Assembly: GCA_051875715.1 (NCBI GenBank)
Contig: JBJEHD010000043.1
Span: 1-14,704 of the forward strand
Reading direction: 5' to 3'
Length of the DNA: 14,704 nucleotides
From: DYCT01 sp051875715
Lineage (GTDB): Bacteria; Bacteroidota; Bacteroidia; Bacteroidales; Bacteroidaceae
The translations under genes and the position numbers were made by a program. The notes under the pieces are model-generated. The model saw nothing but the letters and a program-made list of their open reading frames with translations, made no database searches and was not told the origin of the DNA. Shown here piece after piece: positions 1-9,535 of the stretch. Numbering within the stretch: the stretch's first letter is position 1; each line of letters opens with the position of its first letter.

Positions 1-29
1 GTAGGTCGCCGCCGTTTTTTTTCATCCCG

Positions 30-60
30 AGAGGCCCGGAAGCATTCGCTCCGGGTCTCT
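30..60 (+). terminator. Terminator-like hairpin at window start
   Basis: Positions 30-40 pair with 50-60 as an 11-bp GC-rich stem with one G-T wobble around a 9-nt loop. It is followed on the + strand by the moderately T-rich stretch tacatttt. It could end a rightward gene that lies outside the window. A run of eight T at 15-22 may also be the tail of another hairpin whose left arm is off the edge. The T-rich tail here is weak, so the terminator call is moderate. Confidence 0.45.
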
Positions 61-73
61 TACATTTTGTACG

Positions 74-207
74 CTCGGCATGAGCATTGTCTAACGGGTG
101 CAAGTCCCTCCTACTCGATTGTACCCGCATCTCGCAAAGGTGCGTACCTTGTCGACCAGTCTTTTGCTTCAACGGAATTTCCATCCGACTGACCGTGAAA
201 TGCCGAG
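74..207 (+). ncRNA. Possible structured RNA (cobalamin-riboswitch-like or group II intron-like core)
   Basis: An 8-bp perfect helix, CTCGGCAT (74-81) with ATGCCGAG (200-207), would close a 134-nt segment. Inside, CGGGT (95-99) can pair with ACCCG (123-127), AAGGT (137-141) with ACCTT (146-150), and CAGTC (157-161) with GACTG (187-191). On the + strand GGTGCAAGTCC (97-107) and CCCGC (124-128) resemble core elements of cobalamin riboswitches, but the usual GGGAA and B12-box strings are not evident. A similar GGGTGCAAGTCCC string also occurs in domain I of some group II introns. TACATTTTG at 61-69 resembles a Bacteroidetes -7 box just upstream of the closing helix, which would fit a free-standing small RNA. 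No + strand gene follows. Which strand is transcribed, and the RNA class, remain uncertain. Confidence 0.28.
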
Positions 208-212
208 GCATG

Positions 213-257
213 AAAAAAGGAGGTAAACAGCCGGATGAACGGCCGTTTACCTCCTTT
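213..257 (-). terminator. Rho-independent terminator of mutA-mutB
   Basis: Positions 216-228 and 245-257 are perfect 13-bp complements (GGAGGTAAAC core). After one A/C mismatch, GCCG (230-233) pairs with CGGC (240-243) around a 6-nt loop. Read on the minus strand the stem runs straight into six T (complement of 213-218), the standard intrinsic terminator layout. It starts 23 bp past the mutB stop codon, so it most likely ends the mutAB transcript. Confidence 0.88.
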
Positions 258-280
258 GCAGTATCAGAGGGATGGGTGGG

Positions 281-2425
<2,145 letters not shown>

Positions 2426-2437
2426 GATGTTCGGGGG

Positions 2438-4297
2438 TTATTTCAGTAATTTCTCGTTGAACTCTCTCAGCGTGTCCAGCACGTTCACCCGTACGTGGAT
2501 GAAGTGCTCGATGCCGGCAGCCTTCAGTTCTTCCATGCATTCGGGGGCACCTGCCACGATGAACATGGCGCGTCCGTCGACGGCTTTGAAGGCGGGGACG
2601 GCGTATTCGGCATATTCCTCGTCGCTGGAGCAGAGCACCACGATGTCGGCTCCGGCCTTCATGGCGGCTTCTACGCCTTCTTCCACCGAGGGGAATCCGA
2701 GGTTGTCGATGACTTCGTAGCCGGCGCAGGCCAGGAAGTTGCACGAGAATTGGGCACGGGCTTGGCGCATGGCCAGGTTGCCGATGGTCAGCATGAAGGC
2801 CTTGGGGCGTTTGCCGGAGTGTTCGGTCTGCAGGCGCAAGGCTTCAAACTCGCTGGCGGCGCGGTCGAAGTTCAGCGTGTCGAATGCTTTTTCGCAGGTG
2901 TGTTCCTGATTGCCGCAGCAGCAAGCGTTTTCCACGGGTTGTTTGCCGTTTGCACGCTCGTTGAAGTTCGGATATTGGTTCGTTCCGAGCAGGATTTCTT
3001 TGCGTTTCGATACGGCGATGTGGCGTGCCTTGCCGCTTTCATTGATGGCGGCCTGCACTTTTCCGGCTTTCACGGCAGCCAGGAATCCGCCTTCTTCGAC
3101 GACGCTCAGGAAGAGGTCCCATGCCTGCTTGGCAATCGAAACGGTCAGGTTCTCGATGTAGTAGGAGCCGGCGGCCGGGTCTACTACCTTGTCGAAGTGC
3201 GATTCTTCCTTCAGCAGCAACTGCTGGTTGCGGGCGATGCGTTCCGAGAATTCGTCCGGCGTTTCGTAGGCTTTGTCGAACGGGGTGACCGTCATGGAGT
3301 CCACGCCTCCCAGGGCTGCGCTCATGGCCTCGGTCTGGGTGCGGAGCAGGTTCACGTGTGCGTCGAAGATTGTGAGGTTGAAGGTCGATGTCTCGGCATG
3401 TACGGCCATCTTGCAGGCGCAGTCGCAAGCCGGTTCGTATTGTTTTACGATGTTGGCCCAGAGCATACGTGCGGCGCGGAATTTGGCCATCTCCATGAAA
3501 TAGTTGGAACTGATGCCGAAGTTGAACTTGATGCGTTTGGCGGCTTCGTCCACGGCGATGCCGGCTTCGGTCAGTTGTTCCAGGTATTCGTTGCCCCATG
3601 CCAGGGCGTATCCCAGTTCTTGCGAGATGTATGCGCCGGCGTTGTTCAGCGTGAGTGCGTTGACGGCGATGCATTTATATAAAGGTAAGGGACGGAGTGT
3701 TTCTACCAGTTGCTTGGCGGTTTCGCCCATCTGCGGAACGTCTTTGCCGCGGCGCAGCATTTTGTTCATCGGGTCGTAGTTGACCGAGCCTTTCATTTTG
3801 TTCAGGTCGTATCCTTTTTGTTGGAAATAGCCGACGAGCAGTTGGGCAAGTTCTACGGTATGTCCTTGGCACGTCGAGAAGTTCAGTTCCACGCATTCGG
3901 CGCAGATGCCTTCCAGCAAGGCGGCCACGAATTCCGGGCACAGGTCTTTGGCTTTGATGTTGAATCCGATGGAGTCGACTCCTTTCATGAGGATGTCCAG
4001 TGCCTTCTTGTTGGCTTCCTGGACGTTGTCCACCCGGATGTCTTGACGCACCAGCCACACGTTGTCTTTCTTGGTGCTTCTCAGGTAAGGGAATTCTCCC
4101 GGAAGTGCGTTGGTGGTCTGCAAGCCTTCCAAGTCTTCTCTCCGGTAAAAGGGTTTCACCTTGAAGCCTTCGTTCGTTTTCCAAACGAGTTTCTTCTCGA
4201 AGTCGGCACCCTTTAGGTCTGCTGTGACTTTCTCCATCCATTTTTCGGTGGACACGGGAGCGAAGTCCGCAAAGAGTTTTTCTGTACTATCTGCCAT
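2438..4297 (-). CDS. mutA: Methylmalonyl-CoA mutase small subunit
   Basis: Non-catalytic partner of MutB in the heterodimeric mutase. At 619 residues it has the family's usual size and shows the same architecture as the large subunit: a barrel (about 35-440) with motifs parallel to MutB (FRAARMLWANIVKQYEP against MRAARMLWAKIVKQFNP; VDPAAGSYYIE against VDPWGGSYYVE) and a C-terminal B12-like domain (about 497-619). In that domain the cobalt-ligand motif DxHxxG is absent (GNLAMRQARAQ at 506-516), as expected for the structural subunit. Two Cys clusters stand out: C291/C293/C295 in ACDCACK, and C459-C461 plus C468 in the linker before the B12-like domain. It is the first gene of the operon; a TAnnTTTG promoter lies about 60 bp upstream. 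The start ATG gives an N-terminus (MADSTEKLFADFAP) typical of the family. Confidence 0.97.
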   Translation of the reverse strand: MADSTEKLFADFAPVSTEKWMEKVTADLKGADFEKKLVWKTNEGFKVKPFYRREDLEGLQTTNALPGEFPYLRSTKKDNVWLVRQDIRVDNVQEANKKALDILMKGVDSIGFNIKAKDLCPEFVAALLEGICAECVELNFSTCQGHTVELAQLLVGYFQQKGYDLNKMKGSVNYDPMNKMLRRGKDVPQMGETAKQLVETLRPLPLYKCIAVNALTLNNAGAYISQELGYALAWGNEYLEQLTEAGIAVDEAAKRIKFNFGISSNYFMEMAKFRAARMLWANIVKQYEPACDCACKMAVHAETSTFNLTIFDAHVNLLRTQTEAMSAALGGVDSMTVTPFDKAYETPDEFSERIARNQQLLLKEESHFDKVVDPAAGSYYIENLTVSIAKQAWDLFLSVVEEGGFLAAVKAGKVQAAINESGKARHIAVSKRKEILLGTNQYPNFNERANGKQPVENACCCGNQEHTCEKAFDTLNFDRAASEFEALRLQTEHSGKRPKAFMLTIGNLAMRQARAQFSCNFLACAGYEVIDNLGFPSVEEGVEAAMKAGADIVVLCSSDEEYAEYAVPAFKAVDGRAMFIVAGAPECMEELKAAGIEHFIHVRVNVLDTLREFNEKLLK

Positions 4298-4359
4298 AGT
4301 TAACTGTATTAATAAATAAGATTAGTGGTTTCGCTTATCTTTTGTTATGAGCGCACACG

Positions 4360-4392
4360 CAAATATAAACATTAACTCCAAATGCAGCCAAT
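4360..4392 (-). promoter_or_regulatory. Promoter of mutA-mutB (Bacteroidetes type)
   Basis: Read on the minus strand, TATATTTG (4360-4367) is an exact match to the Bacteroidetes -7 box TAnnTTTG. ATTG (4389-4392) sits 21 bp upstream, at the expected place of the -33 TTTG box and matching it at 3 of 4 positions. The predicted transcript would start near 4353 and carry a leader of roughly 55 nt before the mutA ATG at 4297. No cobalamin-riboswitch-like sequence is visible in that leader. Confidence 0.7.
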
Positions 4393-4550
4393 CTTTCCCG
4401 GTTTTTTCTTCCTTTTTGCTGTCAAAATGATATTTCCGTCCGGTATAGTGTCCTGTTTGCCCTTGCGGGTGCCGTGCGGTGTCGGCAGGGTCTGCTTGGC
4501 GGGCATCAAAAATCTGAAGCGAAAAGTGCGAGCGACTGAAATAGTTTGCT

Positions 4551-4558
4551 TACTTTTG
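4551..4558 (+). promoter_or_regulatory. Promoter -7 box of the AspT-family transporter gene
   Basis: TACTTTTG matches the Bacteroidetes -7 consensus TAnnTTTG exactly and lies 35 bp before the ATG at 4594. No good -33 TTTG box is found at the expected spacing, so only the -7 half is well supported. The 296-bp divergent gap (4298-4593) therefore carries back-to-back promoters for mutA and this gene. I see no other gene in that gap. Confidence 0.6.
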
Positions 4559-4593
4559 CAGAAAGTTTAAAAAATGTATAGTTAAAAGGTATT

Positions 4594-6258
4594 ATGGATT
4601 GGATTCTTGATTTATTGTGGAAGCCCGACTCTGTAGCCCATATCGTGTTTTTGTATGCCTTTGTCATCTCTGTCGGCGTCATGCTTGGCAAGATTAAGAT
4701 TTTCGGCGTCTCGTTGGGGGTTACGTTCGTGCTCTTTACCGGAATCTTGATGGGGCATTTCGGCTTCACCGGAAGCACCCAGATTTTGCATTTCATCCGC
4801 GATTTCGGTTTGATTCTGTTCGTGTTCTGCATCGGATTGCAGGTCGGCCCTTCGTTCTTCTCTTCGTTCAAGAAGGGTGGGATGAGTTTGAATTTCCTGG
4901 CCTTCAGCGTGGTGCTTCTCAACGTGGCTGTGGCTCTCACGGCCTATTACCTGCTGGACGGCCGTATCAGCCTTCCGATGATGGTCGGCATCCTCTACGG
5001 GGCCGTGACCAATACGCCGGGTCTTGGTGCCGCCAACGAAGCGCTCACCCAGGTCGGCTATCAGGGCGACCCGATTGCGTTGGGCTATGCTTGTGCTTAT
5101 CCGTTGGGTGTGATTGGCATCATCGGTTCCATCATCTTGGTCCGCTACATCTTCCGCATCAGTTTTGAGAAGGAGGAAAAGGACTGGAACCGGCAGATGG
5201 CCGATACGCACCATCAGCCTTGTTGCTTCCATGTGGAGGTGCACAACGAGGCCATTTTCGGTAAGACCTTGGGCGAACTGGGCCACCTGGTGGGTCGTCC
5301 GTTTGTGTGCTCGCGTATGAGCCAGCAGGGCGAAGTGTTCAGCCCCACCACGAAGACCGTGCTTCACGACGGCGACTACCTGCGCATCGTCTGCTCGGAG
5401 CAAGACAAGGAGTCCATCGAGGCGTTCATCGGCAAGGAGGTGGACATCGACCTGGCCGAACAGGCCTCGCCTTTGGTGTCGCGCCGTATCCTGGTGACCC
5501 GTTCGGAAATCAACGGCAAGCGTTTGGGCGAACTCAACTTCCGTACGCTTTACGGGGTGAACATCACCCGTGTGAACCGTGCCGGCATGGACCTCTTCGC
5601 CAACTACAACCTGGAACTCCAGGTGGGCGACCGCGTCATGGTGGTCGGGCCGACCGAGGCCGTCGAACGGGTGGCCAGCGTGCTGGGCAACTCGCTCAAA
5701 CGCCTGAACGAACCGAACATCATCACCGTCTTCATCGGAATCTTCCTGGGTATTCTGGTGGGCAGCCTTCCCATCGCCTTCCCCGGCATGCCTACGCCGC
5801 TCAAACTGGGTCTGGCGGGCGGTCCGCTGGTCGTTGCCATCCTCATCGGCCGTTTCGGCCCGAAGATGCATTTGGTGACCTACACCACGCAGAGCGCGAA
5901 CCTGATGCTGCGCGAGGTGGGCATCGTGCTCTTCCTGGCCAGTGTGGGCATCGAGGCGGGAGCCAACTTCGTGAAGACCGTGGTCGACGGCGACGGCTTG
6001 CTCTACGTGGGCATCGGTTTCCTCATCACGGTGCTGCCGCTCATCATCGTGGGCATCGTGGGCCGTCTGTACTTCAAGGTGAACTATTTCATCCTGATGG
6101 GTCTGCTGGCCGGTAGTACCACCGACCCGCCTGCGCTGGCTTACTCCAACCAGACCAGTGGCAGCGACGCGCCTGCGGTGGGCTACTCCACCGTCTATCC
6201 GCTGACCATGTTCCTCCGCATTCTGACCGGGCAGATGATCATCCTCTTGCTGCTCTGA
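4594..6258 (+). CDS. AspT/YidE-family transporter (possible dicarboxylate exporter)
   Basis: Integral inner-membrane protein of the aspartate-alanine exchanger family. The 554 residues show the family's mirror layout: an N-terminal membrane half (helices within about 15-185), two cytosolic TrkA-C (RCK_C) regulatory domains (about 210-285 and 293-370) and a C-terminal membrane half (about 375-554). The two halves carry the paired family signatures GAVTNTPGLGAA (136-147) and GSTTDPPALAYS (507-518), each followed by a YPLG/YPLT element. Known members exchange aspartate for alanine (AspT) or export succinate (SucE of Corynebacterium). The substrate cannot be read from sequence; its position divergent from mutAB makes succinate or another C4-dicarboxylate a reasonable guess. 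It has its own -7 box and is followed by a strong terminator, so it is probably monocistronic. The family call is secure, the substrate is inference. Confidence 0.92.
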   Translation: MDWILDLLWKPDSVAHIVFLYAFVISVGVMLGKIKIFGVSLGVTFVLFTGILMGHFGFTGSTQILHFIRDFGLILFVFCIGLQVGPSFFSSFKKGGMSLNFLAFSVVLLNVAVALTAYYLLDGRISLPMMVGILYGAVTNTPGLGAANEALTQVGYQGDPIALGYACAYPLGVIGIIGSIILVRYIFRISFEKEEKDWNRQMADTHHQPCCFHVEVHNEAIFGKTLGELGHLVGRPFVCSRMSQQGEVFSPTTKTVLHDGDYLRIVCSEQDKESIEAFIGKEVDIDLAEQASPLVSRRILVTRSEINGKRLGELNFRTLYGVNITRVNRAGMDLFANYNLELQVGDRVMVVGPTEAVERVASVLGNSLKRLNEPNIITVFIGIFLGILVGSLPIAFPGMPTPLKLGLAGGPLVVAILIGRFGPKMHLVTYTTQSANLMLREVGIVLFLASVGIEAGANFVKTVVDGDGLLYVGIGFLITVLPLIIVGIVGRLYFKVNYFILMGLLAGSTTDPPALAYSNQTSGSDAPAVGYSTVYPLTMFLRILTGQMIILLLL

Positions 6259-6298
6259 GCCGGGCGGAGACAATAAAGACAACGTTATGAACCTCATT

Positions 6299-6353
6299 GG
6301 CCCCTTGTCGTTTTCCGTCCGCCTTCGTGCGGAGGGACGGCAAGGGGCTTTTT
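6299..6353 (+). terminator. Rho-independent terminator after the AspT-family gene
   Basis: GCCCCTTG (6300-6307) pairs perfectly with CAAGGGGC (6341-6348). An inner GC-rich helix (CCGTC with GACGG, then CGC with GCG) is separated from the outer one by unpaired bases. Five T (6349-6353) follow directly. It begins 41 bp after the transporter stop. Only 23 bp separate it from the next start codon, so any in-frame ATG inside or before this hairpin is unlikely to be the real start of the next gene. Confidence 0.88.
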
Positions 6354-6376
6354 GTTTCACCTTTCCACTCCATCCC

Positions 6377-8230
6377 ATGAAAAACCGTTCCTCCTTCTTC
6401 CGCCTTTCCTCGTGGCTTTTGGGCGGATGCCTGTGCTGCCTTTCCGCGTGCCGCCATGAGTCGGCCCCTCTGGCAGAACCGGGTGCCATCGAGGTGTCCT
6501 TGTCTGCTGCATCGCACATCCAGACGCGGGTGACCGACAATCGTTTCGAAGCCTCCGATGCCGTGGGGCTGTACCTGCTGCAGCAGCCGCAGACGCTCGA
6601 TGCGACCCGTTGGGCCGACAATGTGCGTTTTGTGTTCGACGGGGCCGGCTGGCAGGCCGATGCTCCGCTCTACTATCCTCCGACTACCGATCCGTGCGAC
6701 TTCTACGCTTACTATCCCTATCGGGCCGATGCTCTGCCGGCGGCTTCGTCGGCGTTGGCCTGCGAGGTGGCGGCAGACCAGCGTACCCCGTCGGCCTGGC
6801 AGCAGTCGGACCTGTTGGTGGCCGAGAAGTTCGGGGTGACGCCCAGCCCGGACCCGGTGCCTCTGGTGTTCAAGCATCGGCTGACGGAGGTGTGCGTCGA
6901 GTTGCTGCCCGGGACGGGTTTCGCCTCGGTCGAGGAACTGGCGGCCAGCCAGCCGGAGGTGCGGGTGAAGAACACTTGCCTGAAGGGCCGCTATGACCTG
7001 GCGGCCAAGACCGTGACCGACCTGAACGCGTCGGCGGACATCGTGCCGGCCGGCCAGTGGACGGTGAGCGGCGACCGCCTGGTGGGCAAGCGGGCCATCG
7101 TGCTGCCGCAGACGGTGGCCGGCGATGTGCCTTTTGTCGAGGTGACGGCCGAGGGGCGCACCTATGCGTTCTTTTTCGGCGAACGGCACGTGCTGGCTTC
7201 GGCCACGCGGCAGACTTGCACGCTGACGCTCAAGAAGGCGGCCACGCAGGGCGGCATCGCGGGCGAGGTGGCCGACTGGGAGAACGACGAAGCCCTGGAG
7301 GGCGACTTGGTGGAGACGGAGACCGACGAACCCGATCCCGCTTCGGGCAATTACGTGTTTGCAGTGCCCGATTTCGCCGATTCGGAGGTCTATCAGGCCA
7401 TGGTCGGCGGGAAGGTGGTGGCTGAGATTTGCCGCGAATACCTGCGGGCCGACGGCGTGAATGCCCGGGCCGTGGTGGCCTATCCCGTGGCGGATGGAGC
7501 GACCGACCTCACGCAGGGCTTCGTGTTGCAACTGCTCGATGCCGACGGACAGCCGGCGGCCGGTGCTGTGCATGGCGGAAAGGTGGCCTGGGATGTTGAC
7601 GCAAATGTGTTGAACTACACGGCCGGGACGGAGAACGCCCGTACGAAAATCCACTATAGCCGCCTCCTCGGCCTGACTTCCGAAACCCTGAAGGGGGCTA
7701 ATCCTGTGGACCCGACGCCGTACCGGCTGGACGACGGACGCAATGGCACTTCCTATCCTATCGTCAAGGTGGCCACGCAGTACTGGATGGGGAGCAACCT
7801 GAAGGCCGAGGCTTGTGTGGACGGTACGTCCCTCCTGCGGGCGGACTCGGATACAGACTGGACTAAAGCCGTCTCCGACAAGACGCCGGCCTATTGTGTG
7901 AAGGACGGCAACTATTACTATACGTATGCAGCGGCCACGGCGACCGGCATCGCCCCCGATGGGTGGGCCTTACCCACCCTTGGCGAATGGATGGCTTTGG
8001 GTACTTATGTGAACAACGAGGGCGCGCTGCTTACCGCTTGGGAGGGCAGTTCGAACCTGACCGGGATGTCCATCGGACTGACGCGCCAGCGCAATACCGA
8101 CGGCACTTTCACCACGGGCACTGCTGCCTACTTCTGGAATACCACGTGCGGCATCGCCGTCTATACGAAGGTGATTTCGGACCGATATCTGAACACCGGC
8201 AATTCCATCCGCTTCATCCGGGCCAAGTAG
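6377..8230 (+). CDS. Fimbrillin-like lipoprotein with C-terminal FISUMP-type domain
   Basis: Predicted outer-membrane or surface lipoprotein of 617 residues. The chosen ATG gives a lipoprotein signal peptide (MKNRSSFFRLSSWLLGG...) with lipobox LSAC and modified Cys at residue 25; an in-frame ATG 90 bp upstream would place a transcription terminator inside the coding region and was not used. The N-terminal part (about 30-330) has the fimbrillin-family pattern: TRVTDNRFEASDAVGLYLL, an F..GWQ...PLYYPP strand, DFYAYYPY, and SDLLVAEK ... VPLVFKHRLTEVCVEL, as in Mfa/FimA-type subunits and stalk proteins. The C-terminal part (about 450-615; SYPIVKVATQYWMGSNLKAE, GWALPTLGEWMALG, AYFWNTT) fits the Fibrobacter succinogenes major paralogous domain. 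It probably serves adhesion or a surface structure. No partner fimbrial genes are adjacent, and it is very GC-rich. Confidence 0.85.
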   Translation: MKNRSSFFRLSSWLLGGCLCCLSACRHESAPLAEPGAIEVSLSAASHIQTRVTDNRFEASDAVGLYLLQQPQTLDATRWADNVRFVFDGAGWQADAPLYYPPTTDPCDFYAYYPYRADALPAASSALACEVAADQRTPSAWQQSDLLVAEKFGVTPSPDPVPLVFKHRLTEVCVELLPGTGFASVEELAASQPEVRVKNTCLKGRYDLAAKTVTDLNASADIVPAGQWTVSGDRLVGKRAIVLPQTVAGDVPFVEVTAEGRTYAFFFGERHVLASATRQTCTLTLKKAATQGGIAGEVADWENDEALEGDLVETETDEPDPASGNYVFAVPDFADSEVYQAMVGGKVVAEICREYLRADGVNARAVVAYPVADGATDLTQGFVLQLLDADGQPAAGAVHGGKVAWDVDANVLNYTAGTENARTKIHYSRLLGLTSETLKGANPVDPTPYRLDDGRNGTSYPIVKVATQYWMGSNLKAEACVDGTSLLRADSDTDWTKAVSDKTPAYCVKDGNYYYTYAAATATGIAPDGWALPTLGEWMALGTYVNNEGALLTAWEGSSNLTGMSIGLTRQRNTDGTFTTGTAAYFWNTTCGIAVYTKVISDRYLNTGNSIRFIRAK

Positions 8231-8239
8231 GCCGTATCA

Positions 8240-8282
8240 AAACGGTGTGAAATGGTATTTCAATGGCGTTTAAACACTGTTT
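8240..8282. terminator. Hairpin between convergent genes
   Basis: AAACGGTGT (8240-8248) pairs with ACACTGTTT (8274-8282) over 9 bp with one G-T wobble, and GAAAT/ATTTC can form a small helix within the loop. It fills the 54-bp space between the stops of the fimbrillin-like gene and aroA. AT-rich ends on both sides allow it to act in both directions. It is weaker than the other terminators in this window. Confidence 0.45.
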
Positions 8283-8284
8283 AA

Positions 8285-9535
8285 TTATTCCAGCGATGGC
8301 TCGTCGGCCATCTCCTGCAACGTGAATCCGGCTTGCTGCAAGTCGGCCCAAAAGCGCGGATAGGACTTGCTCACCACCTGTGGATGGTTCACCACGAGGT
8401 CGCCCCGGACCAGGCAGGCAGGGGCGAAGGCCATGGCCATGCGGTGGTCTTCGTAGGTGTCGATGGCAGGCCGGGCGTGCGGGGCGCAGCGTTCGCCTTC
8501 CCAGCGAAGCACGGATCCTCCCTCTTCGTGCATTACGTAGCCCAGTTTCCGCATCTCGCAGGTGAGGGCCGCCAGGCGGTCGGTCTCTTTTATCTTCAAG
8601 CTCTGCAGTCCGCTGAAGCGGAAGGGGATGCCGAGCAGGGCGCAGGTCACCACGAACGTCTGGGCCAGGTCGGGCTGGTCGACGAAGTCGTTGTCCATCC
8701 GGCTGAGGGTGGGCGTGGTCTTGACGAGCGTGGCTCCGCCGTCGTGGAAACGGGTGCCGACACCCAGCGGCGCGAACAGCCGGCTTACGTGGCTGTCGCC
8801 TTGGAGGCTGTCGGCGAAGAGGCCCGTCAGTTCCACCTCGCCGGCCGGGGCCAGTGCCAGCATCTCATACCAATAGGAGGCGGCGGACCAGTCGGACTCC
8901 ACCTGGAAGGGCACCGTGCGGTAGCGTCCCGGGACCACTTGCAGGCAATGGTCGTCCAGCCAGCCTGCTTCCGCTCCGAAGCGTCGCATCAGCCCCAGCG
9001 TCAGGTCGATGTACGGGCGCGACACGATGTCGCCTTTCAGTCGCAACTGCAGGCCGTGCGTCAGGGTAGGGGCAATCAGCAATAGGGCCGACACGTATTG
9101 CGAACTTACGTGGCCGGCCATCTCCAGTTCGCCTCCGGCCAGTTCTTTCCCGTTGATGCGCAGGGGCGGAAATCCCTCTTCGCCGACATAAGCGATGTCG
9201 GCACCCAGCCTACGCAAGGCATCCACCAAGACGCGGATGGGGCGTTGACGCATTCGTTGTGTGCCCGTCAGGCTGCGGCCTCCCGGTGTCACGGCGTAGT
9301 AGGCTGTGAGGAAGCGCATGGCCGTTCCGGCAGCCCGGATGTCGATGGTATCGGTATGGGGGGCATTCAGTGCACGCACCATCACCTGTGTGTCGTCGCA
9401 GTCGGCCAGGTTCAGCAGCGGATGGTTGCCATCGGCCAGATGGTGGATGACAAGTGCGCGGTTGCTGATGCTTTTGGAGGCGGGCAGGACGATACGTCCC
9501 TGCAGGGCCTTCGGGGGTGTGATTCTGTAAGCCAT
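8285..9535 (-). CDS. aroA: 3-phosphoshikimate 1-carboxyvinyltransferase (EPSP synthase)
   Basis: Sixth enzyme of the shikimate pathway: transfers enolpyruvyl from PEP to shikimate-3-phosphate, giving EPSP for aromatic amino acid synthesis; cytoplasmic. The 416 residues are slightly shorter than E. coli AroA. Seen in sequence: PASKSISNRAL (K21 and S22 at the S3P/PEP site), AAGTAMRFLTA (68-78), QRPI (97-100), SSQYVSALLL (144-153), the catalytic Asp in QPDLAQT (D289, equivalent to E. coli D313), KETDRL (K316-E317, equivalent to E341), and EDHRMAMAF (362-370). The residue after AGTAMR is F75 where E. coli has P101. The ATG fits the family N-terminus; no Shine-Dalgarno is apparent. A weak -7-like box (TATCTTTA on the minus strand, about 9564-9571) lies upstream. 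It stands alone as a single gene. Confidence 0.96.
   Translation of the reverse strand: MAYRITPPKALQGRIVLPASKSISNRALVIHHLADGNHPLLNLADCDDTQVMVRALNAPHTDTIDIRAAGTAMRFLTAYYAVTPGGRSLTGTQRMRQRPIRVLVDALRRLGADIAYVGEEGFPPLRINGKELAGGELEMAGHVSSQYVSALLLIAPTLTHGLQLRLKGDIVSRPYIDLTLGLMRRFGAEAGWLDDHCLQVVPGRYRTVPFQVESDWSAASYWYEMLALAPAGEVELTGLFADSLQGDSHVSRLFAPLGVGTRFHDGGATLVKTTPTLSRMDNDFVDQPDLAQTFVVTCALLGIPFRFSGLQSLKIKETDRLAALTCEMRKLGYVMHEEGGSVLRWEGERCAPHARPAIDTYEDHRMAMAFAPACLVRGDLVVNHPQVVSKSYPRFWADLQQAGFTLQEMADEPSLE

Noticed and set aside
94..110. tRNA T-arm (GGGTGCAAGTCCC)
   Set aside because: The rest of a tRNA cloverleaf (acceptor stem, anticodon arm) cannot be placed around it.
2495..3682. Long + strand open frame opposite mutA (395 codons)
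   Set aside because: It is a shadow of the GC-rich mutA gene, whose own frame has full family motifs; the antisense product is low-complexity with no recognisable domain.
4382..4570. 62-codon open frame in the divergent mutA/transporter gap
   Set aside because: It overlaps the -7 box of the transporter gene and has no recognisable features; promoter function explains the region better.
6287..6376. Upstream ATG for the fimbrillin-like protein
   Set aside because: It would encode the transporter's terminator hairpin and displace the lipoprotein signal peptide from the N-terminus.
4612..6621. Minus-strand open frame of 669 codons opposite the transporter
   Set aside because: The product is a His/Glu/Arg-rich string typical of antisense translation of a membrane-protein gene, and it crosses a terminator and another gene's signal peptide.
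6239..7654. Minus-strand open frame of 471 codons opposite the fimbrillin-like gene
   Set aside because: Shadow of a very GC-rich gene; the + frame has a lipobox and two recognisable domains.
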